Made by a program: the position numbers and the translations under genes | Origin: Guadua angustifolia | Taxonomy: Eukaryota; Streptophyta; Magnoliopsida; Poales; Poaceae | NCBI GenBank assembly: GCA_036346375.1 | Contig: CM070514.1 | Coordinates: forward strand, 17,388,463-17,452,462 | Direction: 5' to 3' | Length of the DNA: 64,000 bases | The notes under the pieces: generated by a model | The model's input: only the letters and a program-made list of their open reading frames with translations | Told to the model about the DNA's origin: nothing | The model's database searches: none | Shown here: piece after piece, positions 1 through 11,792 of the stretch | Numbering within the stretch: position 1 is the stretch's first letter | Layout of the letters: each line of letters begins with the position of its first letter

Positions 1-1335
1 CGGACTCAGTCCACGGCTCGGCCTTGGTCCATCGTGGACCGGCGGCACTGTGCCTGTGCACCAGCTGATGCAAGCCATGGCATCAGCAGTGGCACACGAC
101 CCAATCATGATGCGACAAGCAGCACTATGCGACTGGTGGAATCTCGGTGCAATCCCTCATCCATCCGATTTGAAATGAACGGCTGAGATCAAACGATGCG
201 ACGTGACTTAGAACTACAGTGGGGGCGACACATGGCTGCGCTTCAGCCATTGGATCCAGATCGGACGGCGATGATAGGCGAAGCGGCGGTGCACATACGC
301 GGCACGATCTGAACCAAGTAGCATGGATCCAATGGCTGATGGCAGCGAAGCAACGCGTTACAACTAGAACTGAACGATTAAGATCTAAAGGTGGGGGTTG
401 AAGGAGTCATTTTCTGTAGATGCGGCAACGTGGCTTGATCGTGGCCATTGGATGAAGAACTGACGATGGTCGAGCTTCCGAATGGTGATGGCGGCACGAC
501 GATGAACCCTTGCTGGAGAGGAGGAAGACAACACGCGGCGCAGCGATCTAGGGCTTCTCCAGCGACACGAGGGGGTGCGTTCGACACGGCTCGGCACGGG
601 CGACGCTCCGACGGTTTCTATGACGGCGAAAGCGATTGGACAGTGGTAGGGCGAGTGGCGGAACGGCTCGGGGACTACGGCAAGCTCACGCAGGTGGACG
701 AGGGTGTCTCGATGTGCGTGCATTGGCCAGGAGATGCGGTACGAGGTGGGGAATCCAAGGGTGGTGATGGCACATTAAATAGCAGTCTCGACGTCCGCAA
801 ATCTCGCGCGAAACGAAGTCCACCCGAATATGATGGAAAAATCCGGCGAAGATGCGGACGGGCGACGTGGCAGCATCGTGAGCGTCCGAGCAGCGATAGA
901 TCGACGGTGCATGAGCACACAATGACACGGCACGACGACAGGAGTCCGATCAAGATCGAATGACCAGGGATTAGGGTTTCGACGGCGATGGCAGGCTGGG
1001 CTGCGCACGAAGGAAATAGGCCAGACTAATTAGGTTTCAGCCCAATTACTATCTATAGAATTTTAAACCATTTTCGAATAAAAACAATTCAGGAAAATAA
1101 ACAAAGCCAAAATAAATAGCAAGAAAATCCAGAAAAATTCCAGAAAATACCTTGAGACATTTAGAACCCAATTAAAATATTTCCAAAAAAACTAATCAAT
1201 ACTTTTTACGGAACAATTAAAAGATTGCAAATGGCCTAATTCAATAAATATAAAATAAATTAATAAATTCTCAAAAAAATCAAATAAAAGGAACAAGCAC
1301 AATAAATAAAAAAAACAGAAAATTGGGACGTTACA
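1..1335 (-). mobile_element. Partial chromovirus-type LTR, minus orientation, cut by the window edge
   Basis: The right edge reads gggacgttaca (1325-1335), the reverse complement of the TGTAACGTCCC LTR start that also ends element C's LTR at 27728. Inward from that edge lies an AT-rich stretch (about 1040-1335), then GC-rich sequence with cggctgagatc-like and grass-LTR-like blocks, in the same order as the C LTR. The fragment therefore covers the U3 side of an LTR related to, but clearly diverged from, that of C. No mini-exon portion is present because the rest lies outside the window. ORFs in this stretch look like chance GC-rich frames. Confidence 0.65.
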
Positions 1336-2505
1336 TCCATAGACAAAGATCCTACATCCGTACAACACTCTATGAAGCGGCATACAAAGCCATTGTCTGT
1401 GTTCGCCATGATCACCCTAAGATATCTTGGATGTTTTACTTCTAGCCTACACACCTAGACAATGGGGACAACCACATCCACCGGGGCACCTGCGTCAAGC
1501 CCCATGGCCCACTCCTATATCTTGATGGCCTGGTAAGGTCATTTGAGGACCCACCTTTATGGCTAGGAAGGCCTTCATGTTCATATAGTTGACTCAAGAG
1601 CAAGGCTCAGAGAAGGAACAAGAACTTTGTAACATCTCCAATTTCGGTCTTTTGCATAAAGTTAATTTAAATTAATTAAATTCAAAATTTGGATTTTTCT
1701 TGGTGTTCTAATTAACCTGGCATCCATATCCTTCCAAAATTGAAGTTCAATCTTTTATCGTCCGCAAAATCAAATTCTCAACTCCAGTCCTTATTCAAAA
1801 TTTCACCCGAGTTCCAAAATGCTCAAAAAATCTCAAAATGCACTAAAATGGATTCCAAATATTCTATAATTATTTTGAGAATTTTTCCAAAATTTATAGA
1901 AACCCTTTGGTATTTTATCTCTCGCGCTTTATCCAAATCCATTTTATGAGTCCCGAAATAATCTAAATTCCAAAATTCAACTAAAAATAGTGAAACCAAT
2001 TTTATTGGGTTCTATTTTATTATTTAGGATTTTTAGATTTTTTCCAGAATTTTTAGACCTCGTTTCCTATTTTATCTCGTTCGCTTTAAATTTTTCACTG
2101 TTTATCTTCCCCATTGGACTGACACTGTTCACAGCCTGTTCCAGTTCTAGTTCTTTTGCAAGCCGATTTTCAATTCTTCATATCTTCCATTATACTTCAC
2201 CAAAACGTGTGGGATTTGAAGCATTGCGACGGCGTCGTAATGGAGATTGATTATCCCACCATTGCTTATCTCGAAATCAAGCGAAACGGTCGCTGCAATC
2301 AAATCTTTGCCGTTTCTTGTTTTAGCCATAACTCTTTCGTTTCTTCGTCTCTCCGAGCGTGTGAGTACTCCAAACGTGCGTATCGACGTCCTCTACACTG
2401 TGCTCACCTTACCCCTTTGGTTCTGTGTCGTTTGCCATCCCAAAACTTAAGAAAACAGTACGCCCGACGTTCTCCAAAGACACCGGCGAGCCATCTTTTG
2501 CTCCG

Positions 2506-2593
2506 GTGAGTTTTCTGGCAAACCAACTCCGTCACTTTGTGCCATTTGCCTCCGTGATCACAACCATTCAATTGGATTTGATTTTCGTTGCAG
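2506..2593 (+). other. Candidate 88-nt intron inside the LTR of A
   Basis: A strong 5' splice site (CCG|GTGAGT) is followed 88 nt later by a pyrimidine-rich tract and TTGCAG. The same intron, also 88 nt, is in the other LTR at 19219-19306. Removing it would join the open frame that runs from 2156 to the frame open to 2807. Whether the frame is translated is unknown; the splice signals are the solid part. Confidence 0.45.
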
Positions 2594-3020
2594 ATTGACT
2601 CCGAATTTCGAGTTTGTTTGTCGGGTTGTTCGTCGCTTCCGGTGTCGATTGCGGTCATTCCGGCCATCTCCTCCAAAATCCGGCACCACCGTTGGATTCG
2701 CACCGACGAGATCTTTCCGGTGCTCACTTTCCCTAACTCCTCCATCCTTTCCTCTCTTGCGCAAATACCCCTGTAGCTCTGCCGGTGCAGCCGTCGTGGT
2801 ACTGTAGCGCCGAGTGGTACTGTAGCTGAGTGCTGTTCATCTTTTCCATCGAAACTTCAGAAATCCCGTTCTTTCTCATACGAACTCCGATTGAGCCGAT
2901 TCAAATTTCTAAATTTTTGTAAAATCAAGCTCTACATTCTAGAACTATTTATTTTCAGATTTGACCTTGTTTGTGTCTCTGTTTTGTATTTATTTGGTTT
3001 ATTGCTTTCTTTTCCGGTAG

Positions 3021-3083
3021 ACGTGAATCTAGAAGGAGCAAACGGAGACTTTGAAGACCAAGATTCAGTGCTTGAACAGCAAG
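3021..3083 (+). other. LTR mini-exon 1, element A 5' LTR
   Basis: A T-rich tract ends in CCGGTAG, then 63 nt of open frame encode an acidic peptide (…NGDFEDQDSVLEQQ), then G|GCAAGT, a perfect GC-type donor. Both boundaries are phase 1, so the exon is symmetric. The same block occurs in the other LTR of A and in elements C, D and E. Confidence 0.5.
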
Positions 3084-4267
3084 GCAAGTCATAGTTCTTT
3101 GATCATATTGAACCCATGTTTGCAAAAGTAATTTGTTTTATACAATTGCATGCTATTTACGTATTAATGCTAGTTTGTGGGAGTAGCTATTCACCTGATT
3201 GCCAGTATGCCACCTTGATTATTGGAATGCCGTGTATCCATTGTCAACGCTAGGTTGGGTTGTTTACTAGTTGGACATAATTGTAGTACCAACATTGGGT
3301 TAACATAGCTATGCTTAGACACCTTAGTAAATGCGTTGGGATTCATATCACCTATGAACTAATGTTAATTTTGACCTAATGAGATATTGAATTGTGGCTG
3401 TTGACCACTATTGTAAAACTTGTTGTGCCATAGCAGGGGATGCCATTGGTCTTGGTTGAACAAAATGTTTTCCCTCGAGCAAGTGATCGTGCAGTAAAGG
3501 GGGTGCTGTCTAGCACATTGGGATGTGGTTGTCTTGCTTGAGATAATTTAAGAACTTAATCTTGTGCGCCATTGAACTGGATCTAACCGTGCAACCACAA
3601 ATCATGTATGGGACAGACCTAGCTGACTAATTTGCAATGTCTAGTCTTAAGTCTTGCCAAATGTTGGTGTGGGTTCGAGTTAGACGGGTAGATTCACAAG
3701 GCTCAGAGGGGCCCGAGGCGAAACCTTAGAGAGGCGTCTTGAGTTTAGACATGCATTGTAAAGGCTTTGTCATGATATCTCTGCGACACACCAAAGGAAG
3801 TGTGTTATTACCGTTACGCCAAGAGATGTTCATGTCTTGTGGGTAAAGCTGTACAACCTCTGCAGAGTGTCAAACTATTCGAATAGCCGTGTCCGCGGTC
3901 ATGGACAAGCAGGGATTTCACACGGGGTATAGAGTGTTTTCTTGAAATGTGGAATTGTTGGGATAGGAGCAGGCGTTCATTGTTGTTTTGTTGTCTAAAA
4001 GCTATCTTGTTGAATTGTGTGGTTGATACTTGTTTCGAATGATGTAGGGTGATGCCTCGTCATTCTTTTCATGTTGTCTACCATTGATTTACCAGTTATT
4101 TAATATTATTTTTATCAACATGCCTTCAATCTATTTACTGTATTTCAATTCAAGTTATTGCTTTCTGCAAATAAACCATATGACTTTCCTTTGTCAAGCC
4201 GTGCATGAATATATTGCATCATTTCTCTACGGCTTGTTGAGTACGTGTTGTACTCACGGCTTTACGC

Positions 4268-4327
4268 GCTGAGGAAGGACCAGGGAATGAATATCAAGAG
4301 GAGTACTATGAAGACTACGTCGACTAG
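4268..4327 (+). other. LTR mini-exon 2, element A 5' LTR (acceptor lost)
   Basis: Open frame ending …EYYEDYVD and a TAG stop. Compared with the other LTR (21026-21090), a short stretch including the CAG acceptor is missing just upstream, so this copy could not splice normally. Confidence 0.45.
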
Positions 4328-4607
4328 GAAGGCGTTCCCCAGACGATTGCCTGTGGCATGTCGAATGGCCTAAGTTATTATGTTTCCGCTGCAACAGTTT
4401 CACTTGTTTCTTAAGCCAAGAGGCATTGGTGTATGAACCTTGACCATAAGGTCGTTTGCTTTATTCAATAATAATTTGATTTTTCTTAGTTATTTCGATG
4501 AATGGAATGATATGTCATCTATGTTTCCCTTGTGTGCACTAAGCGTGATCTGGACTAGTCACGATATACCTGAGGGTTTCGGATTTGCATATCGGGTCCC
4601 GACAGAG

Positions 4608-4621
4608 ATAGTATCGAGCCA
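4608..4621 (+). promoter_or_regulatory. Primer-binding site, degenerate (initiator-Met tRNA type)
   Basis: tagtatcgagcca lies 3-4 nt after the LTR end. The usual plant gypsy site is TGGTATCAGAGCCA, so this copy has a substitution and lacks one A within the CAG. Confidence 0.7.
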
Positions 4622-5191
4622 TATCGACCGTAGGTCGCTCTCTTAGTTAGCATGGTCTTCAAAATTATTTTCTAAATCAAACCAACAAATTGGTATTTAA
4701 TAGTTTGTCTCCTCTCATCTTATTCCTAGGTTCCTACTCCTCATCTTTGCTGAAACATTGCTTTGAAATTTAAATTGATCTTATATCATGAAACATCTCA
4801 AAGCCATGGATCTTCTGTAGGGAATCAAATCAAGGGAGGCAATGATCAAGACATCAAAGAGTATGTCCGAGAAGACTATCATATAAGATAGGTTTCTGGT
4901 GCTCTATAAGTTTGAGCATGCTATTTCTTTACAGTTTAGCTACGTTTAGCCTGCGTATACTAGGATTTTTTTTTCGTTGCTCGTATGCCAGGTATGTTGT
5001 ACACCTGCCTCCAGCATGGTGTTACAACCATACCTTAGTTGGAAGCTTTTATTGCATCTTTATTTTGTAGCCTTTTCAACTATGTCTTTGGTTGGCCTTT
5101 GTTCTTGGGTATTACCTTCTCCCCTAGATGACCTTATCACTTGTCTATTGCTTTTTCCTCCTACCTATTAAACCCTTGTGCTGTGTCGCAG

Positions 5192-5700
5192 ATGGTTGAC
5201 ACTCGTTCTGGAGCCGATCGCAGTTCGCCAGTGTATGCCAATGCTAATGCCAGTGCTAGTGCCAACCCACCACCCCCCACCTGCAGTGTCAGATCAGAAT
5301 TTGGGAATATTTCTTGGTAGCCCAGACTCAGCTTATGAATGACATGATGCAGAACATGAATAATATGATGAGTCAACAGAATCAGACCGCAGTTGCTCTG
5401 GCTAATTTGTTGAATCAGCAAAATCAAGCTGCTGCTGCTGCACCTCCTCAAGCTCGTCCGTAGTCCAAGCGAGCAGAATTTATGAGGACTCGTCCACCTA
5501 CCTTCTCCAACTCTTCAGAACCGTTGGACGCAGATGATTGGATTCGCCCCATTGAGAAGAAGCTTGTTATTGCTCAGTGCACAGATCATGAGAAGGTTCT
5601 CTATGCCGCTCATCAGTTAGAGGGCACTGCCGTTGAATGGTGGGAGAACTACAGTGCCGCCCTTGATGACCCCCAAACCATCACCTGATTTTGATTTGAG
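5192..5700 (+). pseudogene. gag: gag, N-terminal part, element A
   Basis: The start ATG (MVDTRSG) directly follows TCGCAG and matches the gag start of element D (MVNTRN). The reading continues with a glutamine/methionine/asparagine-rich segment, then the conserved gag core (RPPTFSNSSEPLDADDWI, VLYAAHQLEGTAVEWWENY). The frame breaks near 5318 and has a TAG at 5461 where a glutamine is expected. The rest of gag, including the zinc knuckle, and the start of protease are deleted; the sequence jumps to a 25-bp repeat and then to late protease. Confidence 0.85.
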
Positions 5701-5702
5701 TA

Positions 5703-5776
5703 TGAACCAAGGCTGCCCCAAAGTTTATGAACCAAGGCTACCCCAAAGTTTATGAACCAAGGCTGCCCTGAAGTTA
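5703..5776 (+). repeat. Three tandem 25-bp units at a gag/protease deletion
   Basis: Units begin with tgaaccaaggct at 5703, 5728 and 5753 and differ at only a few positions. They replace the missing second half of gag, so the array marks the deletion scar. Confidence 0.9.
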
Positions 5777-7605
5777 AGATATTAATCGGAGGGATAGAAT
5801 TTCTAGCCAACCTCATTGTCCTAGACACCAAGTCCCTAGATATGATCCTAGGAATGGATTGGCTATCCAAGAACCAAGCAGTTTTGGATTGTAGGAATAG
5901 AGATCAAATTAACTAGTCAGACGGAGCTAAGTTAAAACTTCAAGTCTGCATGAGATCGGAATAGAAGGATAAAAGTTTGTAGTGCCAAAGGAATAAATTT
6001 GGAAGATGTGCCAATTGCCAGAGATTTTTCTGATGTGTTTCCAGATGAGTTACCCGGGATGCCACCGGATAGAGATATAGAATTCTTGATTGAGCTAGTT
6101 CCTGGAACACCACCCATTTGCAAGAGACCGTACAGGATGCCTGCTAATGAGTTAGCCAAAGTGAAGAAGTAGATCAAGGAGTTGCAAGATCAAGGTTTTG
6201 TTAGACCAAGTTCTTCGCCATGGGGAGCCCTAGTTCTTCTAGTTGAAAAGAAGGATAGAACTCAGAGGATGCGTGTGGATTATCGTGCTCTCAATGAAGT
6301 CACCATCAAGAATAAGTACCCTCTGCCAAGAATTGATGATTTGTTTGACCAGCTTCAAGGAGTAGGAGTGTTTTCAAAAATTGACTTGAGGTCAGGTTAC
6401 CATCAGATGAAGATCCGTAAAGAGGATATCCCCAAAACAGCTTTTGTGACTCGGTATGGACAGTATGAGTATACCGTGATGTCTTTTAGTTTGACCAATG
6501 CCCCTGCCTATTTCATGACCTTGATGAATAAAGTATTTATGGAATATCTAGACAAGTTTATCGTTGTCTTTATTGATGACATTCTGGTCTACTCCAAGAG
6601 TGAGGAAGAACATGAGGATCACTTGCGGAAAGTATTGACGAAGCTAAGAGAACCTCAACTCTATGCCAAATTCAGTAAATGTGAGTTCTGGATGAAAGAA
6701 GTTGCTTTCCTAGGTCATGTTATATCAGCCGAAGGTGTCGCTGTTGACCCTAGTAAAGTGTGCGATGTGCTCAATTGGGAGTCACCCAAGACGGTAACCC
6801 AAGTCAGAAGTTTCCTTGGAATGGCAGGATATTATCGCCGTTTCATAGAAGGTTTTTCTAGAAAAGCTAGATCGCTTACTCAGCTTTTGAAAAAGGAGAA
6901 GAAATTTGCTTGGACATCAGAGTGTGAGCGAAGTTTTCAAGAGCTAAAGAAATGTTTGACAACTGCCCTAGTGCTTATTTTGCCAGATATCAGGAAGGAT
7001 TTTGAGATATTCTATGATGCATCCCGACAAGGACTCGGTTGTGTGCTAATGCAAGATAAGAAGGTTGTGGCATATGCTTCGCGTCAACTAAGGCCACATG
7101 AAGTCAACTATCCAACCCATGATTTAGAATTGGCTGCTGTAGTGCATGCTTTAAAGATTTGGCGTCATTACCTCATCGGTAATCGCTGTGAGGTTTACAC
7201 TGATCATAAGAGCCTGAAGTACATTTTTACTCAATCTGATCTCAATATGAGGCAGAGAAGATGGTTAGAGTTGATCAAGGATTATGACATTGGTATTCAT
7301 TATCATCCAGGCAAAGCCAATGTCGTAGCTGATGCTTTGAGTAGAAAGAGTTACTACAATACCCTGATGATTAAAGAAAGTCAGCCAACTCTTTATGAGG
7401 AATTTCAAAAGCTCAGCTTGGAAGTGGTTCAAGAAGGATACTTGGCTACTTTGGAAGTGCGTCCAACATTGGAAGATCATATTCGAGAAGCCCAAGTTGA
7501 TGATGCCGATATCAAAGAGATTAAGAGTAATATGAAGAAAGGAAAAGCCCCAGGTTTCACTGAAGATGAAAGAGGTACCATTTGGTATAAAATTGTATCG
7601 TGTCT
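5777..7605 (+). pseudogene. pol: pol of element A: late protease, reverse transcriptase, RNase H
   Basis: The late protease part is readable (EFLANLIVLDTKSLDMILGM). After a frame break, the protease-RT linker and RT follow: MPPDRDIEFLIELVPGT, RMRVDYRALNEV, KIDLRSGYHQ, and the catalytic FIDD at about 6569-6580. RNase H landmarks are DASRQGLGCVL, TDHKSLKYI and DALSRKS (to about 7350). One long frame covers 6182-7600. A TAG at 6170-6172 stands where a glutamine codon is expected. The frame is cut by element B at 7605, just before the integrase zinc domain; its continuation is at 17027. The order PR-RT-RH-IN and the later chromodomain identify a chromovirus of the Tekay/Del type. Confidence 0.95.
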
Positions 7606-8071
7606 TGTGGGATATGTATGTCCGGGGCCCACCAAGCGATCCTCAAGGCTCGACCGAGGCGAACTTGGATCATGTCATTGGATAAAGCTGAAGGTTACTT
7701 GGGCCAAGCAAAGCATGAAGAATCGGGATAGGCCTTAGTTAAAGAAAGAGTCATTATTGGGTAGGGGATGATTGTAATCCAAACCGATCACGGACACAGA
7801 TAGAAACCCTACGCCGTATCCGAGTAGGACTCAATATTGTAACCGCCCTTCTCTATTATATAAAGGGAGGGACGGGCATCTCAAAGCGAGAACAAGATAG
7901 AACATCTCATCGGCAATCGGCTAGCCACATATAATTCGAACCGCAGGACTAGGGTATTATCTCCATCGTGAGAGAGCGAACACAGTATACATCGGGTGTT
8001 CTTGTGCTACCATCGAGTTTGGATCCAGTAGCGTAGCCCCTTTTCATTATTGTCGGTAACAAAGCGTCGGC
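7606..8071 (+). mobile_element. 5' LTR of element B
   Basis: It begins TGTGGGATATGTATGTC and aligns throughout with 16568-17026. Its end near cgtcgg is slightly altered against the right copy (cgtcgaca), so the last few bases are uncertain. Confidence 0.85.
7851..7867 (+). promoter_or_regulatory. TATA box in LTR of element B
   Basis: ctctattatataaaggg is a strong TATA element, repeated in the other LTR at about 16807-16823. It lies mid-LTR, as expected for the U3/R boundary. Confidence 0.65.
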
Positions 8072-8072
8072 C

Positions 8073-8096
8073 GGTTAGCGCGCGCCGGTGTAGGGA
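8073..8096 (+). promoter_or_regulatory. Primer-binding site of element B (degenerate)
   Basis: ggttagcgcgcgccggtg followed by taggg resembles the GTTGGCGCGCC...AGGTAGGGG junction common after LTRs of this gypsy branch, with small indels. Confidence 0.5.
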
Positions 8097-8870
8097 ACTG
8101 CGCTAGGATCAATCGCGACAAGCTCGATGGCAATCTTGAGAACACGACCATCTTGGCGTACGCTCGGTATTTCGCTTTGGGAGCTCGGATTTCATCGCCG
8201 ACAACTTTGGTCGTCTCTCCGTTTGGATTCGGATCGATTCGATCTGGAACCAATTTCGAGGTCCTCTTAGCCGCCAACCACTCGGATCGAGAACGGGCAT
8301 GGCCATACGTCTCCAGGCGATAAGCCAAGGGCACGATCCTCGTCTCAAGTCGGGGCGGCTAATGGCGACCCCGAGTGGTCGAATACACAAGCAAACCACT
8401 CGGACCCTCTTGGTGAGTGCGCTTCATCTTCTGCACCTTCAATCCGTATAGGTAGGAAATTCCCGAGCTTTCCAAAGCATTTTGTGATCGAAGCGGACCC
8501 TCATAAAAGGACAGCGGCAAATGCTACGGAGGAGAACCATCACCACCAAGAAAACCTGTGAGACTCCTCCAACACGAGGTAGTAAGCGTGAATGAAGAAA
8601 TCTTGCGAGACAAAGGTGGGGAACGATCGGTTTTCCATACCCCCGGTAGAACATCGTCGCCTCCAAGCGCTCCTCGACACCTTGGCACCTTTGCTGCCGG
8701 ACCGGATAGCCCGGCCGCCCGATCGTAGCCCAAGTTCGAGGATATGGTTGCGGCGGCGGCAATTCAGCAGCACCAAGAGGCACTAAGAGAAAAGGCCAAA
8801 CCCGTCAAGCGGCTGACTCGAAGGTTCGCTCAAGAGCGAGGAAAGAGGCCATCAAGGAGGAAATCACGGT
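8097..8870 (+). other. Leader and gag remnant of element B
   Basis: This is where gag should lie, but it is far too short and no frame stays open. Near 8744-8860 there is an arginine/lysine-rich stretch leading into RT. I cannot identify a gag domain. Minus-strand open frames here (8047-8399, 8439-8783) look like shadows of GC-rich sequence. Confidence 0.4.
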
Positions 8871-10713
8871 CAATTAGCGGCGGGCTTCATAAAAAAGTGT
8901 ACCATCTGATTGGTGGCGAACCCGATGCTTGTTCGCAAAAGAATAAAAGGCATGGCGCATGTGCGTTGATTATACCGATCTCAACAAGGCTTGCACGAAA
9001 GATCCTTCGGGTTGCCTCATATTGACCGGTGGTAGATTCCACGGCGGTCAGTGAACTCCTCGACTTTCGGATGCCTACTCGAGGATATCACGGATCGGGG
9101 CTAAAAGAAGAAGATTGCATCAAGACCTCATTCATCACTCCGTTCGAGCCTACGCTCGTCACAATGCCATTCGGCTTAAAGAACGCTTGGCGCGACTTAC
9201 CAACGCGCAATTGGCGGTGTTTTCATTCTCGGATCGGCGCAATGTGGAAGCATATGTTGATAGCGTTGTGCGTCAAATCTCGGGCAAAGGAAGACCTAAT
9301 ATCGACTTAGCGAAACCTTTGAAAGCCTAAGGGCCTACAAAATGAAGCTCAACCACGAAAAATCGTCTTGAGTCCCGTGCAGGAAATTACTCGGATTCAT
9401 TGTTTCTAGCGAGGCATCGAGGCAAACCCAGAGAAAATCAATACAATCACGAAGATGAAGCCTCCACCAATCGAAAAGACGTCCAAAAGCTCCTTTGGAT
9501 GCATGGTGGCACTTTCGGCAGATTCATCTCCCGTGGGGTCAGCGAGGATGCCTTTTTCAAACTTCTCAAGAAGCAAGGTAATTTTCAATGGACCCTTTGA
9601 AGCCTGGAAGCCTTGAAGAATTGAAGGCGTTCTGTCATCTCCACCGTCTTGGTTCCACCAATATCGAAGAACCCTTTTGCTCTACATCGCGCAACAACTC
9701 ATGTAGTCGGTAGCGGCAATTGTAGTAAGCGGAAGGAAGAAGAACACCTCGTAAAATCAGAGAGACTGTCTACTTAAATCGGTAGGTATTGGGAGAGTCA
9801 AGATGCGCTATCCACAAGTCTGTAAACTACTATCTACGCGTGTTGCTTGCCTCCATAAACTCAAGCACTACTTCCAAGAGCATTCAATCACGGTGGTTAC
9901 CACTTTTCCGCTCGGGGACATACTTCTGGCAGGGAGGCCACGGGGAGGATCATAAAATGGGCGGTCGAGCTTGGAGCCTTGAAGTATCCTTGAGCCATGG
10001 ACGGCGATAAAATCTCAAGTACTTGCCGATTTCACGCCCGAATGGATAGAGCGCAATCACCAACAAACGTTGAAGATTGGAATATTGGACAATGTGCTTG
10101 ACGGATCTCTCATGCTCGATGGCGCGAGAGCGGCGTGGTCCTCATCTCTCCAACGGTGGCGCCTAAATCGTCTTGCGATTCACTTCGACATCTAACAACG
10201 CCGCCGAGTCTGAAGCACTCATCCACGGACTTCGCATCGCGATATCTCTGGGTATTCGACGGCTAACAATTCGAGGCGACTCCATCTTTGGTGATTAATC
10301 GAGTCCAAAAGATTGGTCATGTGTCGAGGACATCATGGCGGCATCCGCCGGAGGTGCGGAAGCTTGAAGACAAGTTTGGCGGGCTAGAGCTCATTCATGT
10401 GCTCCGCCGTGACAATGAAAAGCGAGATGAATTGGCAAAATTGGGCTCCACTCGGGCTATCGCATGCCGCCGGGGTTTTGTTGAGAAATCTACAAACCCT
10501 CGGTATGCCAAAAGAGGAGAGCGAACAAGTCGGAAGAGATCTAATGAAGAGGAGGTCCTAGTCATCGGACAGACTAGACGGCTCCTTTCTCAATTACCTA
10601 TTGAAGAGCGAACTTCGGAAGACCGAGCAGTAGAGCGCATCTCATGGCGCGCACAGAAGAGTTACGTGGTGGTAGGAGAAGAGTTATTTGAAAAAGTGCC
10701 TCTGGAGTTCTAA
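8871..10713 (+). pseudogene. pol: pol of element B: reverse transcriptase and RNase H
   Basis: Pieces in shifting frames match the Tat-branch RT: ANPMLVRK, CVDYTDLNKACTKDP, VVDSTA.SELLDF, SFITPFEP and TMPFGLKNA (8900-9190). Next come the thumb and connection (GRFISRG, FFKLLKKQGNFQWTL at 9500-9600). RNase H follows at about 10080-10460, ending FGGLELIHVLRRDNEK.DELAKLGSTRA. The YxDD loop near 9250 is scrambled. Frames change every one to two hundred bases, so nothing can be translated whole. The frame at 10288-10713 is the longest clean part (RNase H end plus linker). Confidence 0.88.
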
Positions 10714-11765
10714 GGCGTGCATATCGGCGAAGAAGGAAAGCAATTACTCGAAATCCACTCGAGAATTTGTGGGCATCACGCGGCGTCAAGCACATTGGTG
10801 GGCAAAGCGTGTCGACAAGGTTTCTTCGCCGATTCGCCGTGACCGACCTTGAAGACATCGTTCGAACTTGTGAAGGCCGCCAGCTCGCCAAATACACGCA
10901 CCTTTCGAAGCGCAAACAATTCCAATCACTTGGCCATTTGCGGTCGGGGGCTCGACATGGTCGACCCATTGAAGAAGGCTCAAAGCGGCTTCACCCACCT
11001 CTTTGTTGCCGTGGATAAATTCACTAAGTGGATAGAAGCAAAACCGGTGGCTACAATCACAATGCCAAGACCAAAGAATTGTTCCAAGAAATTGTGGTAA
11101 GATTTGGCGTACCAAGCAGGATTATCACGGACAATGGAACCCAATTCGAGGAGAAGACTTTCAAGATCGGTGCGATAAGCTCGGCATCAAAATTTGCTTC
11201 GCCTCAAGTGGCTCATCCGAAAAGCAACGGTCGGTGGAAAGGGCAAAGCGACATGGTCTTTGCAAGGCCTAAAGGCACGAATCTTTGACCGTCTCAAGCC
11301 ATCGCCACCCGATGGGTAAAAGAAGCTGCCGTCGGTACTCTGGGGCCGAGAACCACCAGCCAGATCCACCGGCGGTCACCCTTCTTTACGGTCTATGGCT
11401 CGAGGCGGTCCTACCTCTGAAATTGACCTTGGATCCCCGGTCAGGAGCTTCAAGGAGGACGAGTCGAAGAAACCAGAATGGAAGATATTGTGATTGGAAG
11501 AGGCAAGAGAGATCGCCGTGGTCGGTCGGCCAGATACCTTGAGCCTAACGCCGATATCACGGCAAAGCGTCCAAAGCGAGCATTCTCCAAAGGCGATTTG
11601 GTTACGATAAAGAGTCGTAAACACGAGCACAAGTTATCTCCAATTTGGGAAGGCCCTACATCGTTGGCGAGGTGACACGACCGAGGGGCCTCTGAGCTTA
11701 AGCGAAGACGGTGCCATCATTAGCAACTCATGGAATATAGAGCGACTCGTCGCTTTTATTCTTGA
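10714..11765 (+). pseudogene. pol: pol of element B: integrase
   Basis: Integrase follows the linker: HHAAS.TLVGKA and CEG.QLA (zinc domain, 10760-10890), then LDMVDPLKKA, GFTHLFVAVDKFTKWIEAKP (10940-11045), RFGVPSRIITDNGTQF (11100-11145) and the C-terminal part (11478-11675, HKLSPIWEGP). The first two core Asp positions can be seen, but the third catalytic region (VERANG in relatives) is altered to a NGRWKGQ-like stretch, and several frameshifts are present. There is no chromodomain, as expected of the Tat branch. Confidence 0.85.
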
Positions 11766-11792
11766 AAAAAGTTCAGCAGGATGTCCAAAATT

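Larger units (their letters stand above)
1628..4604 (+). mobile_element. 5' LTR of chromovirus A (about 2.98 kb)
   Basis: It starts TGTAACATCTCC and ends CGGGTCCCGACA. A second copy at 18360-21366 follows it in order along its whole length with scattered substitutions and small indels. A primer-binding-like site follows directly. The 3-kb length, TGTAAC...CCGACA ends and the pol encoded inside fit a Tekay/Del-type chromovirus. The LTR is AT-rich at its start, has a GC-rich middle (about 2200-2860) and carries two mini-exon-like blocks listed separately. Confidence 0.9.

Noticed and set aside
448..963. 171-codon frame in the first LTR fragment
   Set aside because: GC-rich, arginine/glycine/serine-heavy, overlapped by frames in other registers, and inside LTR sequence; no domain seen.
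1336..1627. Possible protein fragment (LYEAAYKAIVCVRHDHP) between two LTRs
   Set aside because: About 25 residues only, loosely like the pre-gag middle block (CYEAGIQECARLALRKV), but no second matching block and stops close by.
8047..8783. Several minus-strand frames near 100 codons in element B
   Set aside because: They lie opposite the leader/gag region, lack domains and reflect base composition.
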